10,728 nt of DNA from Pseudomonadota bacterium (GTDB taxonomy: Bacteria; Pseudomonadota; Alphaproteobacteria; Sphingomonadales; Sphingomonadaceae), in assembly GCA_023390675.1 (NCBI GenBank), contig JAEWCK010000413.1, positions 1 to 10,728 on the forward strand, written 5' to 3'. Position 1 is the first letter of the stretch, and the number at the start of each line of letters is the position of its first letter. Made by a program: the position numbers and the translations under genes. The notes beneath the pieces were generated by a model. That model ran no database searches. It saw only the letters and a program-made list of their open reading frames with translations, and was not told where the DNA came from. This document shows positions 1 to 6,608 of the stretch, one piece after another.

Positions 1-714
1 GCGAAGCGCCAGGCGCTCCAGCCCGCGCCGGGCTTCACGCCCTTGCCGCCGGCGCGCGATTTCGCGGAACCCGCGGCGGCGCAGGCGGTTACCGCGGCGA
101 TGCCCGAGCCGACTCCCGCCCCCGCTCCCGGCCCGGCCTTTGCGCCCTCGGACAGCCGCGCCACGCGCTATCCGCTGCTCGCCCAACCGCATATCGTACT
201 TGCGGGGACGGTGGATCAGGCGATGTATACGAGCTTCCGCGAGCAGCTGAAGGCCGCGCCGCGCGAAGGCAGCCTCGTCGTGGCGATCTCGACGCTGGGC
301 GGCGATCCCGAAGTCGCGCGGCTGATGGGCGACGAGATCCGCCTGCTGCGCGATTATACCGGCCGCGAGACCCTCTTCCTCGGCAAGGTGGCGGTCTATT
401 CTGCGGGGGCGACCTTCATGTCGGCCTTCCCGGTCGACAAGCGCTTCCTCACCAAGGGCACCCGGATCATGGTGCACGAGCGGCTGCTCACCAACACGCT
501 CGAGCTCTCGGGCCCGCTCAAGTCGCTCGTCGCGTCCCTGAAGGCCAAGCTCCACGAGATCGAGGAGTCTGTGCGCATCGAGGAGGAAGGCTTCCGCGCG
601 CTGGTCGCGGGATCGCGAATCCAGTTCGAAGAGGTGCAGAAGCGAGCGCCCGCCAACTGGTATATCGAAGCCGGGGAAGCCCGGGATCTGGGGCTGGTGC
701 TCGACGTGATCTGA
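1..714 (+). CDS. ClpP-fold (Clp protease/crotonase-like) protein, 5' end outside window
   Basis: The reading frame is open to the first base of the window, so the true start may lie upstream; in-frame candidates inside are TTG at 43 and ATG at 100. Numbered from TTG 43 (223 residues), residues 1-45 are a Pro/Ala-rich, probably disordered stretch, and about 50-223 form a ClpP-like domain. Ser120 (in VYSAGATF) and His145 (in IMVHERL) are 25 residues apart, the same spacing as the catalytic Ser and His of ClpP. The C-terminal block NWYIEAGEARDLGLVLD matches the ClpP block that carries the catalytic Asp, but the aligned residue is Asn205. A charged helix (about 160-185) fits the ClpP handle region with some extra residues. 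Family assignment is by motif reading. Whether it is an active serine peptidase is uncertain because of the Asn. No Clp ATPase gene is seen nearby. Its stop is followed by a 74-base gap before the next gene. Confidence 0.75.
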   Translation, partial: AKRQALQPAPGFTPLPPARDFAEPAAAQAVTAAMPEPTPAPAPGPAFAPSDSRATRYPLLAQPHIVLAGTVDQAMYTSFREQLKAAPREGSLVVAISTLGGDPEVARLMGDEIRLLRDYTGRETLFLGKVAVYSAGATFMSAFPVDKRFLTKGTRIMVHERLLTNTLELSGPLKSLVASLKAKLHEIEESVRIEEEGFRALVAGSRIQFEEVQKRAPANWYIEAGEARDLGLVLDVI

Positions 715-720
715 CGCAGC

Positions 721-746
721 GGCGCGCTTCGCGATAGGAGCGCGCC
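721..746 (+). terminator. possible weak hairpin after the ClpP-like gene
   Basis: Seven-base inverted repeat GGCGCGC (721-727) and GCGCGCC (740-746) with a 12-base loop, starting 7 bases after the stop. There is no following T run, so this is at best a weak or Rho-assisted terminator, and GC-rich palindromes of this size arise by chance in such DNA. A 12-base perfect palindrome CTGCTATAGCAG follows at 754-765. Confidence 0.2.
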
Positions 747-788
747 CGCACGGCTGCTATAGCAGGGCAACACAGCAGGGGTTGCCCG

Positions 789-1712
789 ATGTTCAAGCCG
801 CTTCTCGCCGCGCTCGCGCTTTTTGCCGCGGGCCCCGCTCATCCGGTCAAGATCATCCCCGGCGCGATCCCCGAGGATCGTCAGCCCGACGGGAACACGG
901 TGATATTCGAGGACGCCAAAGGTCTGATCGTCGTCGATACCGGCCGCCACAAGGAACATCAGGCCGCGATCCTCGATTACGCCCGATCGCGGGGCAAGCC
1001 GATCGTCGCGATCGTCAACACGCATTGGCACCTCGATCACAGCGGCGGCAACCAGGAGCTTCGCGCCGTCTTTCCGGACGCCAAGCTCTATACGAGCACG
1101 GCGATCGAAGGCGCGCTCGGCGGATTCCTCTCGGCCGGGCGCGGCCGCGAGCGGCTCAAGGATTCCAGGCTTTCCGCCAACGAACGAACCGACATCGCGC
1201 TCGGCGTCGAGGCGATCGAGGACCGGAAGGATCTGATCCCCGACGTGCCCGTCACCGGCGACACGCGGATCGGCCGGCTCGAGCTGCACCTCGCTCCCTT
1301 CGCCGCCACGCAGGGCGACACCTGGCTCTATGATCCCGAGAGCAGGACGCTGGTTGCGGGCGATCTCGTCGTGATCCCGGTGCCTTTCTTCGACACCGCT
1401 TGCGCCGCGGGCTGGCGCAAGGCGCTCGACGCGCTCGCCGCGCAGCCCTTCGAACGGCTCGTCCCCGGCCACGGCCCCGCGCTCGACCGTCCCGAATTCG
1501 AAGCCTATCGCAGCGCCTTCGCCAATCTCGTCGATTGCGCCGCGGGCGCCGCGGACAAGGCGCAGTGCGTCGCTGGCTGGCAACGCGACGCCGCGCAATT
1601 TCTCACCACCGCGCGCGATCGCACGATGAGCGCGGAATATCTCGGCTATTATATCGACAACATTCTGCGCGAACCGGGCAAGCAGGCCCAACTATGCAGC
1701 CGCGCGCCATAG
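789..1712 (+). CDS. exported metallo-beta-lactamase-fold hydrolase
   Basis: 307-residue MBL-fold protein. Residues 1-18 (one Lys, then a hydrophobic Leu/Ala run ending GPAHP) look like a signal peptide, so it is probably periplasmic. The domain then follows the usual order: VIFEDAKGLIVVDTG (38-52), the zinc motif THWHLDHSGG with His79, His81, Asp83 and His84, Asp192 in AGDLV, and His228 in VPGHG. The segment that normally reads AHTxGD, where the His is a zinc ligand, reads AATQGD (172-177), so this His appears to be Ala172 or Ala173. The ATG at 789 is chosen because AGGGG lies about 8 bases upstream and the signal peptide begins there. Four Cys residues occur in the C-terminal half (for example Cys205), compatible with periplasmic disulfides. 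Substrate is not predictable: the family includes beta-lactamases, glyoxalase II and lactonases. It ends 60 bases before sdhB. Confidence 0.85.
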   Translation: MFKPLLAALALFAAGPAHPVKIIPGAIPEDRQPDGNTVIFEDAKGLIVVDTGRHKEHQAAILDYARSRGKPIVAIVNTHWHLDHSGGNQELRAVFPDAKLYTSTAIEGALGGFLSAGRGRERLKDSRLSANERTDIALGVEAIEDRKDLIPDVPVTGDTRIGRLELHLAPFAATQGDTWLYDPESRTLVAGDLVVIPVPFFDTACAAGWRKALDALAAQPFERLVPGHGPALDRPEFEAYRSAFANLVDCAAGAADKAQCVAGWQRDAAQFLTTARDRTMSAEYLGYYIDNILREPGKQAQLCSRAP

Positions 1713-1716
1713 GAGG

Positions 1717-1745
1717 TTGAGCGGGCCTCTCCGATTGGCTATCGC
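1717..1745 (+). promoter_or_regulatory. candidate sigma-70-type promoter for sdhB
   Basis: TTGAGC at 1717-1722 and TATCGC at 1740-1745 are separated by 17 bases, in the 60-base gap between the hydrolase gene and sdhB. Transcription would start about 20 bases before the sdhB ATG. The match to consensus is only partial, and read-through from upstream is equally possible. Confidence 0.27.
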
Positions 1746-1772
1746 GCGCTCCAAGCACAAGGGACGCGAACC

Positions 1773-2555
1773 ATGGCCGAATTTCTCCTGCCCAAGAACA
1801 GCAAGATCAAGAAGGGCAGGGAGCACAAGGCCGCCGCCGGCGCGAAGCGCATCAAGAAGTTCAAGATCTACCGCTACGATCCCGACAGCGGCGAGAATCC
1901 GCGCTACGACCAGTTCGAGATCGATCTCGACGATTGCGGCCCGATGGTCCTCGACGCGCTGATCAAGATCAAGTCGGAGCAGGACGCATCGCTGACCTTC
2001 CGCCGCTCGTGCCGCGAAGGCATTTGCGGGTCGTGCTCGATGAACATGGACGGGCGCAACGGCCTCGCCTGCACCACGGCGATCGAGGACATCAGGGGCG
2101 ACATCCGCATCACGCCGCTGCCGCATATGGACGTGATCAAGGATCTCGTCCCCGACTTCACGCACTTCTACGCGCAATATGCCTCGATCCGGCCGTGGCT
2201 GCAGACCGTATCGACCACGCCCTCGGGCAAGGAGCGCCTCCAGAGCCCCGAGGATCGCGAGAAGCTCGACGGCCTGTACGAGTGCATCCTGTGCGCGTGC
2301 TGCTCGACGTCGTGCCCCAGCTTTTGGTGGAACAGCGACAAGTTCCTCGGCCCCGCGATCCTGCTCCAGGCCTATCGCTGGCTCGCCGACTCGCGCGACG
2401 AAATGACCGGCGAGCGATTGGACCAGCTCGAGGACCCGTTCCGCCTCTATCGCTGCCACACGATCATGAACTGCGCGAACGTCTGCCCCAAGGGCCTCAA
2501 CCCCGCCAAGGCGATCGCCGAGATCAAGAAGATGGAAGCCGAGCGCACGCTTTGA
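1773..2555 (+). CDS. sdhB: succinate dehydrogenase iron-sulfur subunit (SdhB)
   Basis: Electron-transfer subunit of complex II. It passes electrons from the flavoprotein SdhA to the membrane quinone site through three Fe-S clusters, on the cytoplasmic face of the inner membrane. The 260-residue length is normal. All cluster ligands are visible: [2Fe-2S] Cys80, Cys85, Cys88 and Cys100; then Cys171, Cys174, Cys177 and Cys181 followed by Pro; then Cys228, Cys234 and Cys238 followed by Pro. The standard division of these last seven among the [4Fe-4S] and [3Fe-4S] clusters is family knowledge. The N-terminal 30 residues are Lys-rich. ATG 1773 has AGGGA about 9 bases upstream. sdhA, normally directly upstream, is not within the 1772 bases before it. 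The stop codon is overlapped by the TTG start of the thioesterase gene, so the two are probably translationally coupled. Confidence 0.97.
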   Translation: MAEFLLPKNSKIKKGREHKAAAGAKRIKKFKIYRYDPDSGENPRYDQFEIDLDDCGPMVLDALIKIKSEQDASLTFRRSCREGICGSCSMNMDGRNGLACTTAIEDIRGDIRITPLPHMDVIKDLVPDFTHFYAQYASIRPWLQTVSTTPSGKERLQSPEDREKLDGLYECILCACCSTSCPSFWWNSDKFLGPAILLQAYRWLADSRDEMTGERLDQLEDPFRLYRCHTIMNCANVCPKGLNPAKAIAEIKKMEAERTL

Positions 2556-3007
2556 GCGACGCCGCGCCAGCGTTCACGTTCGAGGACGATCCCGAGCTTC
2601 CCGGCTGGAAGCGCTGGGCGATCAGCGACCCGAGCCGCTTCAACGGCGTCTTCGGCCCGCTCTCGGTCAGGCTCGAAGACGGCGTCGCCCGCGTCCGCTT
2701 CGTCCCCGAGCGCCGCCATTCGAACCTGCGCGGCGACGTGCATGGCGGCGCATTGCTCGGCTTCATCGACGTGGCGCTGTTCGCCGCCGGACGCAGCTTC
2801 GGGGTGCTGAGCGCGGGCACCGCGGCAACGCTCGACCTCTCGACCCAGTTCATCGCCGGCGCGCCCGTCGAGACTGGCCCGGTTGAGGCGCGTGTCGAAT
2901 TGCTCCGCGAGACCGGCCGGCTGCTCTTCCTGCGCGGGCTGGTCGTCCAGGGCCAGGCGACGATCGCGAGCTTCGCCGCCACGCTGCGCAAGTCCGAACC
3001 CCGGTGA
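2552..3007 (+). CDS. PaaI-type hotdog-fold thioesterase
   Basis: 151-residue single hotdog domain. The frame is open far upstream through sdhB, so the start must be chosen. TTG at 2552 overlaps the sdhB stop (TTGA) and gives the normal family length with SDAAPAFTFEDDP at the N-terminus. No ATG or GTG upstream gives a sensible protein. The diagnostic motif GDVHGGALLGFIDVALF contains His64-Gly65-Gly66 and Asp73, the HGG...D pattern of PaaI/YdiI-type acyl-CoA thioesterases. The C-terminal strand GLVVQGQATIASFAATLRK is typical of the fold. It probably hydrolyses an acyl-CoA in the cytoplasm, but the acyl group cannot be told from sequence. Its stop overlaps the GTG start of zapE by 4 bases (GTGA), so sdhB, this gene and zapE form one coupled transcript. 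Confidence 0.88.
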   Translation: MSDAAPAFTFEDDPELPGWKRWAISDPSRFNGVFGPLSVRLEDGVARVRFVPERRHSNLRGDVHGGALLGFIDVALFAAGRSFGVLSAGTAATLDLSTQFIAGAPVETGPVEARVELLRETGRLLFLRGLVVQGQATIASFAATLRKSEPR

Positions 3008-4116
3008 GCGCGGTCCTCCAACGCTATCGCGCGCTGATCGCCGCGGGCGAGCTTCGCCCCGATCCCGAGCAGCTTGCCGCCGCCGAGCGGCTCGAGCGGC
3101 TCGCCACCGAGCTCGAGGCGGTGCCCAAAAAGGGCAGCATCCTGTGGTGCGCGCTGGGCCGCGCGCCCGAGGCGCCGCGCGGCATCTATCTCTGGGGCAG
3201 CGTCGGTCGCGGCAAGTCGATGCTGATGGACCTGTTCTTCGAGTGCGTAGACATCCGCCGCAAGCGCCGCGTCCATTTCCACGAATTCATGCTCGAAGTG
3301 CACGAGCGCCTCAACGTCGAGCGCCGGAAGGACGTGCAGGACCCGGTCGTGAAAGTCGCCGAAGCGCTGGCCGAGGACATCCGCCTGCTCGCGTTCGACG
3401 AGATGGTGGTCAACAATCCCGCCGACGCGATGATCCTGTCGCGGCTGTTCACCGAGATGATGACGCACGGCCTCACCATGGTCGCCACCTCGAACCGGCC
3501 CCCGCGCGATCTCTACAAGGACGGGCTCAACCGCCAGCTGTTCATCCCCTTCATCGAGCTGATCGAGGCGAAGATGGACGTGCTGCCGCTCAACGGCCCG
3601 ACCGACTACCGGCTCGACCGGCTCGGCAGCATGGAGACCTGGCTCGTCCCCAACGGCCCGCGCGCCACCGCCGAGCTGTCCCAGGCCTTCTTCCGCCTGA
3701 CCGACTATCCGCCCGAGGACCGCGAGCACGTTCCCGGCTGCGACATTCCCGTTCAGGGCGGACGCGAGCTGCACGTGCCCAAATGCCTGAAGGGCGTCGC
3801 GGTCTTCTCGTTCAAGCGGCTGTGCGGCGAGGCGCGCGGCGCGCCCGACTATCTCGCGATCGCCCGGCGCTTCCACACCGTCATCCTCGTCGGCATCCCG
3901 AAGCTCGGCCCCGAGAACCGCAACGAGGCGGCGCGCTTCGTCACGCTGATCGACGCGCTCTACGAGCACAAGGTCAAGCTGCTCGCCGCCGCCGACGCCG
4001 AGCCGCAGCATCTCTACGAGAGCGGCGACGGCCGCTTCGAGTTCGAGCGCACCGTATCCCGCTTGATGGAGATGCGTTCGGATGAATATCTGGCCGAAGG
4101 GCATGGCGAGCGCTAA
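3004..4116 (+). CDS. zapE: cell division protein ZapE (AFG1-like P-loop ATPase)
   Basis: 370 residues, full length for the AFG1/ZapE family. The P-loop is GSVGRGKS (65-72, Lys71). The family marker HFHEFMLEVHERL follows at 91-103. Walker B is LLAFDE (128-133), followed by MVVNNPADAMIL, where many homologues have a VTDIADAMIL-like string. An Asn-Arg motif (ATSNRPP) comes later. In E. coli ZapE acts on FtsZ rings at constriction; the mitochondrial homologue AFG1/LACE1 is linked to respiratory-complex quality control. Linkage to sdhB is suggestive with respect to the latter role, but this is inference. The GTG at 3004 is chosen because it overlaps the preceding stop and gives the conserved N-terminus (AVLQRYRALIAAGEL). 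It is followed by only 28 bases before the next gene start. Confidence 0.95.
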   Translation: MSAVLQRYRALIAAGELRPDPEQLAAAERLERLATELEAVPKKGSILWCALGRAPEAPRGIYLWGSVGRGKSMLMDLFFECVDIRRKRRVHFHEFMLEVHERLNVERRKDVQDPVVKVAEALAEDIRLLAFDEMVVNNPADAMILSRLFTEMMTHGLTMVATSNRPPRDLYKDGLNRQLFIPFIELIEAKMDVLPLNGPTDYRLDRLGSMETWLVPNGPRATAELSQAFFRLTDYPPEDREHVPGCDIPVQGGRELHVPKCLKGVAVFSFKRLCGEARGAPDYLAIARRFHTVILVGIPKLGPENRNEAARFVTLIDALYEHKVKLLAAADAEPQHLYESGDGRFEFERTVSRLMEMRSDEYLAEGHGER

Positions 4117-4117
4117 C

Positions 4118-4137
4118 CTCACTCCAAACGGAGGGAG
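4118..4137 (+). promoter_or_regulatory. hairpin that could mask the Shine-Dalgarno of the GH2 gene
   Basis: CTC-A-CTCC (4118-4125), loop AAAC, then GGAG-G-GAG (4130-4137) can form a 7-bp stem with one internal A/G mismatch. The right arm contains GGAGG (4130-4134), the ribosome binding site of the GTG start at 4145. The left arm begins two bases after the zapE stop, so ribosomes finishing zapE would melt the stem. This would couple the two genes. No experimental support is visible. Confidence 0.4.
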
Positions 4138-4144
4138 AGGCCGC

Positions 4145-5992
4145 GTGATCCGATCGCTGTTGCTCGCGGCATTGCTGCTATTCGCCCCCGCCGCGCTCGC
4201 CCAGCAGGCGCCGGTGCTTGTCGCCGCCGACATGCGCCCCAATCAGAGCCTCGACGGCGCGTGGCACTGGTCGGTCGATCCCTATCGCGACGGCGTCGCG
4301 GGCTTCCATGGCGGACCTCCGGGCGAGAGCACGCGGCGCTGGCAGGATGCGGTCCAGGCCGATGTCGCCGACAAGAACCCGCTCGCTCTGTTCGAGTTCG
4401 ACATGCAACAATCGCCGGTGACGCACCTGCCCGGCGGCTGGATCGGCCATGCGCCCGAGATGCGCTATTATCAGGGGCTGGTCTGGTACCAGCGGACCTT
4501 CGACTTCACGCCGCCGCGCGGCGGCGAGCGCATCTTCCTGCGCTTCGGCGCGGCCGATTACGCGGCGGACGTGTATCTCAACGGCAAGCCCGTCGGCCGC
4601 CATGTCGGGGGCTTCACGCCCTTCGCCTTCGACGTGACCGACAAGCTCCGCGCCGGGAGCAACCAGATCACCGTCGGGGTCGACAGCGCGCGCAACGTCG
4701 CCGACGTGCCGCCCCCCGTCACCGACTGGGAGACCTATGGCGGCATCACCCGCTCGGTCGGCCTCGTCACCGTTCCCGAGACTTATGTCGACGACGCCTT
4801 CGTCCGGCTGACCAGGGACGGAAAGATCGCCGTCAGCGCCCATATCGTCGGCAGCCGTTCGGGCCGCGTCCCGATCACGCTCAGCCTCCCCCAGCTCGGT
4901 TGGTCGCTCCAGGGCTACACCGACGCCAATGGCGACTGGCAGGCGTCGGGCGCCGCGCCGCGCAAGCTCGAGCGCTGGTCGCCCGATTCCCCGCGCCTCT
5001 ACGACGTCCGCATCGAAGTCGCGGGCGACCAGTTCGAGGACCGCATCGGCTTCCGCACGATCGAGGTTCGCGGCGACGATATCCTGCTCAACGGCAAGCC
5101 GATCTTCCTGCGCGGCATCTCGATGCACGAGGAGGAAATGGGTACAAACCCGGTGCGCGCGATGACTCCCGCCGCGGCGCGCGCGCTCTTCGCCGAGATC
5201 AAGCAGGGGCTGCACGGCAATTTCGTCCGCCTCGCGCACTATCCGCACAACGAAAGCACCACGCGCCTCGCCGACGAGATGGGCCTGCTCGTGTGGAGCG
5301 AAGTGCCGGTCTATTGGCGCGTCGCCTGGGACAATCCGGAGACGCTCGCGACCGCGCGGACGATGATCGCCGAGAATATCCGCCGCGACCGCAACCGCGC
5401 GTCGATCGTGCTGTGGAGCGTCGCCAACGAGACACCGGTCGGCGACGCGCGCAACGTCTTCCTGCGCACGCTGATCGGCGACGTCCGCGCGCTCGACGAC
5501 AGCCGCCTCGTCACCGCCGCCTTGCTCAGCAAGCGGGAAGGCAAGGTCTCGACGGTCGACGATCCGCTGGTCGGCGACTTGGATGTCATGGCGATCAACA
5601 CGTACAATGGCTGGTATTCGAACGACCCGCTCGCCACGCTCCCCGGGCTCGAATGGCGCTCGCCGGTCGCCAAGCCGCTGATCTTCTCCGAATTCGGCGC
5701 CGCCGCGCTCGCCGGCGATCACGACGCGAGCGCCGAGCCGCACAAGTTCAGCGAGGAATATCAGGCCGAATATTATCGCCGCACGCTGGAGATGGCGCAG
5801 AAGGTGCCGAACCTGCGCGGCATGAGCCCGTGGATCCTCAAGGACTTCCGCTCGCCGCGCCGCCAGCACCCGGTCTATCAGCAGGGCTGGAACCGCAAGG
5901 GGCTGCTCTCCGAGAGCGGCCAGCGCAAGGCGGCCTTCTTCGTGCTGGCGGACGAGTACAAGAGGCGCGAAGCCAGGGGAGGCAAGCAATGA
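4145..5992 (+). CDS. secreted glycoside hydrolase family 2 (beta-glucuronidase/beta-galactosidase-like)
   Basis: 615 residues from GTG 4145. This start is preferred over an upstream in-frame ATG (4082) inside zapE because GGAGG lies 10 bases before it and it begins a clean signal peptide (VIRSLLLAALLLFAPAALA, cleavage after Ala19 before Gln-Gln). Domain order is that of GH2: an N-terminal sugar-binding jelly roll (about 100-220, with WYQRTFDF, YLNGKPVGRHVGGFTPF and YGGITRSV), an Ig-like sandwich (about 220-310), and a TIM barrel from about 315 to the end (LLNGKPIFLRGISMHEEE). The acid/base is Glu429 in SVANETP and the nucleophile is Glu516 in IFSEFG, both in the expected positions. The enzyme probably removes a beta-linked sugar or uronic acid in the periplasm or outside. 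Exact specificity is open; the overall size fits the UidA-like branch better than the much longer LacZ. No sugar transporter or TonB receptor is adjacent. Its stop overlaps the next gene's ATG (ATGA). Confidence 0.9.
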   Translation: MIRSLLLAALLLFAPAALAQQAPVLVAADMRPNQSLDGAWHWSVDPYRDGVAGFHGGPPGESTRRWQDAVQADVADKNPLALFEFDMQQSPVTHLPGGWIGHAPEMRYYQGLVWYQRTFDFTPPRGGERIFLRFGAADYAADVYLNGKPVGRHVGGFTPFAFDVTDKLRAGSNQITVGVDSARNVADVPPPVTDWETYGGITRSVGLVTVPETYVDDAFVRLTRDGKIAVSAHIVGSRSGRVPITLSLPQLGWSLQGYTDANGDWQASGAAPRKLERWSPDSPRLYDVRIEVAGDQFEDRIGFRTIEVRGDDILLNGKPIFLRGISMHEEEMGTNPVRAMTPAAARALFAEIKQGLHGNFVRLAHYPHNESTTRLADEMGLLVWSEVPVYWRVAWDNPETLATARTMIAENIRRDRNRASIVLWSVANETPVGDARNVFLRTLIGDVRALDDSRLVTAALLSKREGKVSTVDDPLVGDLDVMAINTYNGWYSNDPLATLPGLEWRSPVAKPLIFSEFGAAALAGDHDASAEPHKFSEEYQAEYYRRTLEMAQKVPNLRGMSPWILKDFRSPRRQHPVYQQGWNRKGLLSESGQRKAAFFVLADEYKRREARGGKQ

Positions 5993-6312
5993 TCGTCACG
6001 ACGACCGAGAATGTGCCGGGCCACAAGGTCACGCAGGTGATGGGGCAGGTGTTCGGCGTGGTGGTGCGCAGCCGCGGGATCGGCGGCAACATCGCCGCGG
6101 GGCTGCGCTCGATCGTCGGCGGCGAGATCACGGAATATACAAGGCTGGTCGAGGACACCCGCCGCCACGCGATCGACCGGCTGATCGAGAATGCGCATGC
6201 GATGGGCGCCAATGCGGTGGTGATGATGCGCTTCGATTCGGGCGAGATCGCCCAGTCGATGAACGAAGTCGTCGCGTACGGCACCGCAGTGGTGCTCGAG
6301 CCCGGGGCCTGA
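5989..6312 (+). CDS. YbjQ/UPF0145 family protein
   Basis: 107 residues covering the whole YbjQ-like domain (annotated in Pfam as a putative heavy-metal-binding domain). Recognisable segments are MIVTTTENVPGHKV at the start, GVVVRSRG (about 23-30), the central GGEITEYTRLVEDTR and the helix/strand block AHAMGANAVVMMRFD. No signal peptide or membrane segment, so it is cytoplasmic. Known structures of the family are pentameric with no settled biochemical role, and the metal-binding label is not proven. The ATG lies within the stop of the GH2 gene (4-base overlap) and has its own AGGGGAGG 6 or more bases upstream, so translation should be strong. It is joined at its 3' end to the membrane protein by a TGATG overlap. 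Confidence 0.9.
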   Translation: MIVTTTENVPGHKVTQVMGQVFGVVVRSRGIGGNIAAGLRSIVGGEITEYTRLVEDTRRHAIDRLIENAHAMGANAVVMMRFDSGEIAQSMNEVVAYGTAVVLEPGA

Positions 6313-6608
6313 TGCTCCGCCTGTTCGTCATGGCCGCGGCGGCGATCGCCTTCGTCTTCGCCGCCGCGATGACGCTGTGGCAGCCCGAGGCATGGCCGAT
6401 GCTCGCGGTGGCGAGCCTGTTTCTGCTCGGCACCGTCTATGAGCGCTTCTACTATCGCGGCGCGCCCGATGCGGTGCTCGGCCCCGAATGGCAGCCGACC
6501 GCGGAGCGCTTCCGCGACGAGGAAAGCGGCGCGCTGGTGACGGTGTGGTTCAATCCCGCGACCGGCGAGCGGCGCTATGTCGAGGCGCGCGAGGCGGACC
6601 CCGCCTAG
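6312..6608 (+). CDS. small two-helix membrane protein, function unknown
   Basis: 98 residues, starting within the preceding stop (TGATG, one shared base). Two hydrophobic helices are visible at about 4-22 and 28-43, separated by a short WQPEAWP turn. A soluble tail of about 50 residues contains the strand-like FRDEESGALVTVWFNPATGERRYV. Arg3 at the N-terminus and the Arg/Tyr-rich YERFYYR after helix 2 suggest both ends are cytoplasmic. I do not recognise a named family. The overlap with the YbjQ-like gene argues that it is real and co-translated. It ends in the four-base CTAG that also supplies the stop codon of the regulator on the other strand, leaving no room for a terminator between the convergent genes. 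Confidence 0.75.
   Translation: MLRLFVMAAAAIAFVFAAAMTLWQPEAWPMLAVASLFLLGTVYERFYYRGAPDAVLGPEWQPTAERFRDEESGALVTVWFNPATGERRYVEAREADPA

Noticed and set aside
754..765. 12-base palindrome CTGCTATAGCAG before the MBL gene as promoter or operator
   Set aside because: Contains a -10-like TATAG but no -35 at suitable distance and no known regulator nearby; may be chance.
396..1691. 431-codon open frame on the - strand
   Set aside because: Lies opposite the ClpP-like and MBL genes, which have clear motifs; its translation is Arg/Ala/Glu/Gly-rich with no domain, typical of antisense frames in high-GC DNA.
2524..4242. 572-codon open frame on the - strand
   Set aside because: Antisense to the thioesterase and zapE; composition is a shadow of those genes, with no recognisable motif.
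4178..5989. 603-codon open frame on the - strand
   Set aside because: Antisense to the GH2 gene along its whole length; the GH2 frame has signal peptide and catalytic motifs and is clearly the real one.
4261..6312. 683-codon + strand open frame ending with the YbjQ-like gene
   Set aside because: Only the part from 5989 is real; the upstream part is an Arg-rich out-of-frame reading of the GH2 gene. The ATG at 5989 with its ribosome binding site is the start.
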